Origin: Methylosinus sp. H3A
GTDB taxonomy: Bacteria > Pseudomonadota > Alphaproteobacteria > Rhizobiales > Beijerinckiaceae
Direction: 5' to 3'
Length of the DNA stretch: 64,000 bases
Assembly (NCBI RefSeq): GCF_015709455.1
Contig: NZ_JADNQW010000005.1
Coordinates: 3,492,001-3,556,000 of the forward strand
The position numbers and the translations under genes are program-made. Every line of letters begins with the position of its first letter. The stretch's first letter is position 1. Shown here one piece after another: positions 61,379-64,000 of the stretch. The notes beneath the pieces were generated by a model. That model ran no database searches, was not told the origin of the DNA, and was given only the letters and a program-made list of their open reading frames with translations.

Positions 61379-63610
61379 ATGACGAAGCACATCCAGGACA
61401 ATCTCGAGGCCGAGCGGACCGGAGCCGACATTCCCGTCATGGATAAGCCGGGCGACCTCTTGGAGCGTCCGCAAGAGCTCGCCGCCCTGCCGCAGCGCTT
61501 CATCAATCGCGAATTGTCCTGGCTCGAGTTCAACCGCCGCGTTCTCGAGGAGGCGTCCAACCGCAATCATCCGCTGCTCGAGCAACTGCGCTTCCTGTCC
61601 ATCTCCGCCAACAACCTCGATGAATTCTTCATGGTGCGAGTCGCCGGCCTGCGTGGCCAGGTGCGTACCGGCGTCGCCACATTGTCGCAGGACGGGCTGA
61701 CGCCCGCCGAGCAGCTGGTGAAGATCAACGAGCGCGTCAATCTGCTCACCGCCGCGCAGACGCGGCGCTGGCGCGAATTGCGCGCCGAGATCGAGGATGT
61801 CGGCATCGTCCTCGTCGAGCCCGGCCATCTCTCCAAGGCCGATCGCGAATGGCTCGAAGAGCATTTCATGTCGCGCGTCTTCCCGGTGCTGACGCCGCTC
61901 GCGATCGATCCGGCGCATCCTTTCCCCTTCATTCCCAATCTGGGCTTCACTCTGGCGCTCGAGCTGGTGCGTCCGGGCGATCGCAAGACGCTGCATGCGC
62001 TGGTGCGCCTGCCGTCCAAGATCGAGCGTTTCGTGCGCCTGCCGAGCGCGCAAGGGACAGGGCAGGGGCGCGAGCGCTTCATGCTGCTCGAGACGCTCAT
62101 CGCCATAAGCGCGCAAAAGCTCTTTCCCGGCTATCAGCTGCGCGGCCAGGGCATTTTCCGCCTCATTCGCGACAGCGACCTCGAAGTGGAGGAGGAGGCG
62201 GAAGACCTCGTGCGCCTGTTCGAGACGGCGCTGAAGCGTCGCCGCCGCGGTTCGGTGATTCGCCTCGAGGTCGCCGCCGACATGCCGGAATCGCTGCGCG
62301 CGCTCGTCGCCGAGGAGCTCGACGTCGGCGGGGACGAGATTTTCGTGCTCGATGGAATGCTGGCGCTGAACGATCTTTCCGAGCTGGTCGCGCTCGATCG
62401 GCCCGATCTCAAATTCAAGCCCTATACGCCGCGCTTCCCGGAGCGCGTGCGCGACAATGGCGGCGATTGCTTTCTGGCCATCAAGCAGAAGGATCTGGCG
62501 GTCCATCACCCTTACGAATCCTTCGACGTCGTCGTGCAATTCCTGCAACAGGCGGCGCGCGATCCCAATGTGGTCGCGATCAAGCAGACGCTCTATCGCA
62601 CCTCTTCCAACAGCCCGATTGTGCGCGCGCTGGTGGAGGCGGCGGAAGCCGGCAAATCGGTGACCGCGCTGGTCGAGCTGAAGGCGCGCTTCGACGAGGA
62701 GGCCAACATCCGCTGGGCGCGCGATCTGGAGCGCGCCGGCGCGCAGGTGGTGTTTGGCTTCATCGAGCTCAAGACTCACGGCAAGCTGTCGATGGTGGTG
62801 CGGCGCGAGGGCGGCGCCATCGTCACTTATTGCCATGTCGGCACCGGCAATTACCATCCGGTGACGGCGCGCATCTATACCGACATCTCGCTCTTCACCG
62901 CCGATCCGGCGATCGGCCGCGATGTCTCGCGTATCTTCAACTTCATCACCGGCTATGCGGAGCCCGCCGGGCTCGAGCGCATGGCGGTTTCGCCCATCTC
63001 GCTCAAGACCAGGCTGCTCGAGCATATCGAGCAGGAGATCGGCTTCGCCAAGGCCGGCAAGCCGGCGGCGATCTGGGGCAAATGCAACGCTCTCGTCGAT
63101 CCGGAGATCATCGACGCGCTCTATCACGCCTCGCAGGCGGGGGTGTCGATCGAATTCGTCGTGCGCGGCATTTGCTGTCTGCGGCCCGGCGTTCCCGGCC
63201 TCTCGGACAATATCCGCGTGAAATCGATCGTCGGGCGCTTCCTCGAGCACGCCCGCGTCTATTGCTTCGGCGGCGGGCATACGCTGCCGCACGCCAAAGC
63301 CCATGTCTATATCTCTTCGGCCGATTTGATGCCGCGCAATCTCGACCGCCGCGTCGAGGTGCTGATGCCGATCACCAATCCGACCGTCCATCAGCAGATC
63401 CTCGATCAGATCATGCTGGCCAATCTCATCGACAACGAACAGAGCTATCGAGTCTTGCCGGATGGCTCGTCCTTACGCATAACACCCCCGGAGGGCGAAG
63501 AGCGGTTCAACGCCCATAAATACTTCATGACCAACCCGAGTCTCTCAGGCCGTGGCAAGTCTCTCAAGGAATGGCGTCCGCGTTCGCTCCTCAAGCCGCG
63601 CGAGGACTGA
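61379..63610 (+). CDS. ppk: Polyphosphate kinase 1
   Basis: A 743-residue enzyme that polymerises ATP gamma-phosphate to polyphosphate. The N-terminal [18 protein letters not shown] begins the family fold; the phospho-histidine region [20 protein letters not shown] and the [17 protein letters not shown] block are intact. The start is ATG 61379 (GAGAGGTGG upstream); an in-frame GTG at 61328 is possible. It overlaps the next gene by 59 bases. Confidence 0.95.
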   Translation: MTKHIQDNLEAERTGADIPVMDKPGDLLERPQELAALPQRFINRELSWLEFNRRVLEEASNRNHPLLEQLRFLSISANNLDEFFMVRVAGLRGQVRTGVATLSQDGLTPAEQLVKINERVNLLTAAQTRRWRELRAEIEDVGIVLVEPGHLSKADREWLEEHFMSRVFPVLTPLAIDPAHPFPFIPNLGFTLALELVRPGDRKTLHALVRLPSKIERFVRLPSAQGTGQGRERFMLLETLIAISAQKLFPGYQLRGQGIFRLIRDSDLEVEEEAEDLVRLFETALKRRRRGSVIRLEVAADMPESLRALVAEELDVGGDEIFVLDGMLALNDLSELVALDRPDLKFKPYTPRFPERVRDNGGDCFLAIKQKDLAVHHPYESFDVVVQFLQQAARDPNVVAIKQTLYRTSSNSPIVRALVEAAEAGKSVTALVELKARFDEEANIRWARDLERAGAQVVFGFIELKTHGKLSMVVRREGGAIVTYCHVGTGNYHPVTARIYTDISLFTADPAIGRDVSRIFNFITGYAEPAGLERMAVSPISLKTRLLEHIEQEIGFAKAGKPAAIWGKCNALVDPEIIDALYHASQAGVSIEFVVRGICCLRPGVPGLSDNIRVKSIVGRFLEHARVYCFGGGHTLPHAKAHVYISSADLMPRNLDRRVEVLMPITNPTVHQQILDQIMLANLIDNEQSYRVLPDGSSLRITPPEGEERFNAHKYFMTNPSLSGRGKSLKEWRPRSLLKPRED

Positions 63611-64000
63611 CGCGGCGGAGATCGAGGCCGCGGCGCTCGCGGATGCGCAGCGGCCCGTCGCTATCGTCGATATCGGCTCCAATTCGGTGCGTCTCGTCGC
63701 TTATGCGGGGCTGCAGCGGGCGCTGACGCCGATCTTCAACGAAAAAGCCATGTGCGGGCTCGGGCGTGGCGTCTTCACCACCGGCCGGCTGCCGGACGAC
63801 GCCATTCGCAAGGCGTTGGCCGCGCTGCGGCGCTTCCGCTCGCTCTGCGAGATCATGGAAATCTGCGACATAGAGGTGATCGCGACCGCCGCGGCGCGCG
63901 ACGCCGTCAATGGCGCCGCCTTCCTCGCCGCCGCGCAGGATGCGATCGGCCGCGAGATTTCGCTGTTGTCGGGCCGTCGTGAGGCCGAGCTTTCGGCGCT
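63552..64000 (+). CDS. ppx: Exopolyphosphatase/GppA-family phosphatase, 3' end cut by window
   Basis: The first 149 residues of an ASKHA-fold phosphatase that degrades polyphosphate or pppGpp. The nucleotide-binding motif [16 protein letters not shown] and [15 protein letters not shown] are typical. The only start in frame is GTG at 63552, inside the ppk end; the N-terminal arginine-rich extension is unusual, so the true start could be further down. It reads off the right edge. Confidence 0.88.
   Translation, partial: MASLSRNGVRVRSSSRARTDAAEIEAAALADAQRPVAIVDIGSNSVRLVAYAGLQRALTPIFNEKAMCGLGRGVFTTGRLPDDAIRKALAALRRFRSLCEIMEICDIEVIATAAARDAVNGAAFLAAAQDAIGREISLLSGRREAELSA

Noticed and set aside
61343..63391. 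682-codon frame opposite ppk
   Set aside because: Antisense shadow of a highly conserved enzyme; no recognisable domain or start signal.

Overview
The window is GC-rich, densely coded bacterial DNA whose gene content and order point to an alphaproteobacterium of the Rhizobiales. Supporting evidence includes the erpA-dgt-argS-SPOR-nagZ-scpA-scpB-tatABC-serS-surE-pcm-nlpD order, the gltX-gltA pair near comEC, a SciP/DUF1153 cell-cycle regulator, HdaA, and palindromic repeats of Rhizobiales type. A putative periplasmic copper-handling locus and exopolysaccharide genes make a methanotroph of the Methylocystis/Methylosinus group my best guess. No methane monooxygenase gene is present, so that placement is inference.

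Layout. 1-2807: gltA (cut by the left edge) and gltX, with a clear gltA promoter and operator. 2808-5987: what looks like an insertion, made of inverted repeats, a 689-residue TIR-domain protein, and a non-coding stretch with a strong promoter and a 310-nt long-range helix (candidate structured RNA). 5988-9422: periplasmic thioredoxin, CcdA-like transporter and ComEC. 9433-11277: DUF2865 protein, single-domain response regulator, DUF423 protein. 11536-19570: exopolysaccharide genes (sugar-phosphate transferase, GT4, Wza-type exporter; divergent Wzz-type protein with a degenerate kinase domain; CelD-like acetyltransferase; polysaccharide deacetylase). 19632-23384: MarR regulator, membrane protein, two periplasmic proteins whose predicted mature N-terminus is histidine, one of them of the PCuAC copper-chaperone family, and a 39-residue membrane peptide. 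23535-26795: glycosyltransferase, Tat-exported OpgG/OpgD-type glucan protein, small membrane protein. 27003-31506: signalling operon of an FHA-trypsin-like protease, a PP2C phosphatase and a Ser/Thr kinase with Sel1 repeats. 31529-33564: small secreted proteins, an FNR/FixK-type box, and an outer-membrane beta-barrel protein. 33940-41018: PTR1-like reductase, recG, GST, histidine kinase/response regulator pair, sciP, PHA-granule protein and tRNA-Asn. 41109-57488: PfkB kinase and the conserved erpA-to-nlpD block. 57533-64000: secreted-type metallopeptidase, CDP-alcohol phosphatidyltransferase, PerM-type permease, hdaA, ppk and the start of ppx.

The clearest anomalies are an AT-rich in-frame island of about 40 codons inside serS, the TIR gene next to a structured non-coding element, and a dispersed palindrome that supplies the C-terminus of ScpA. 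Most of the remaining DNA is ordinary housekeeping.
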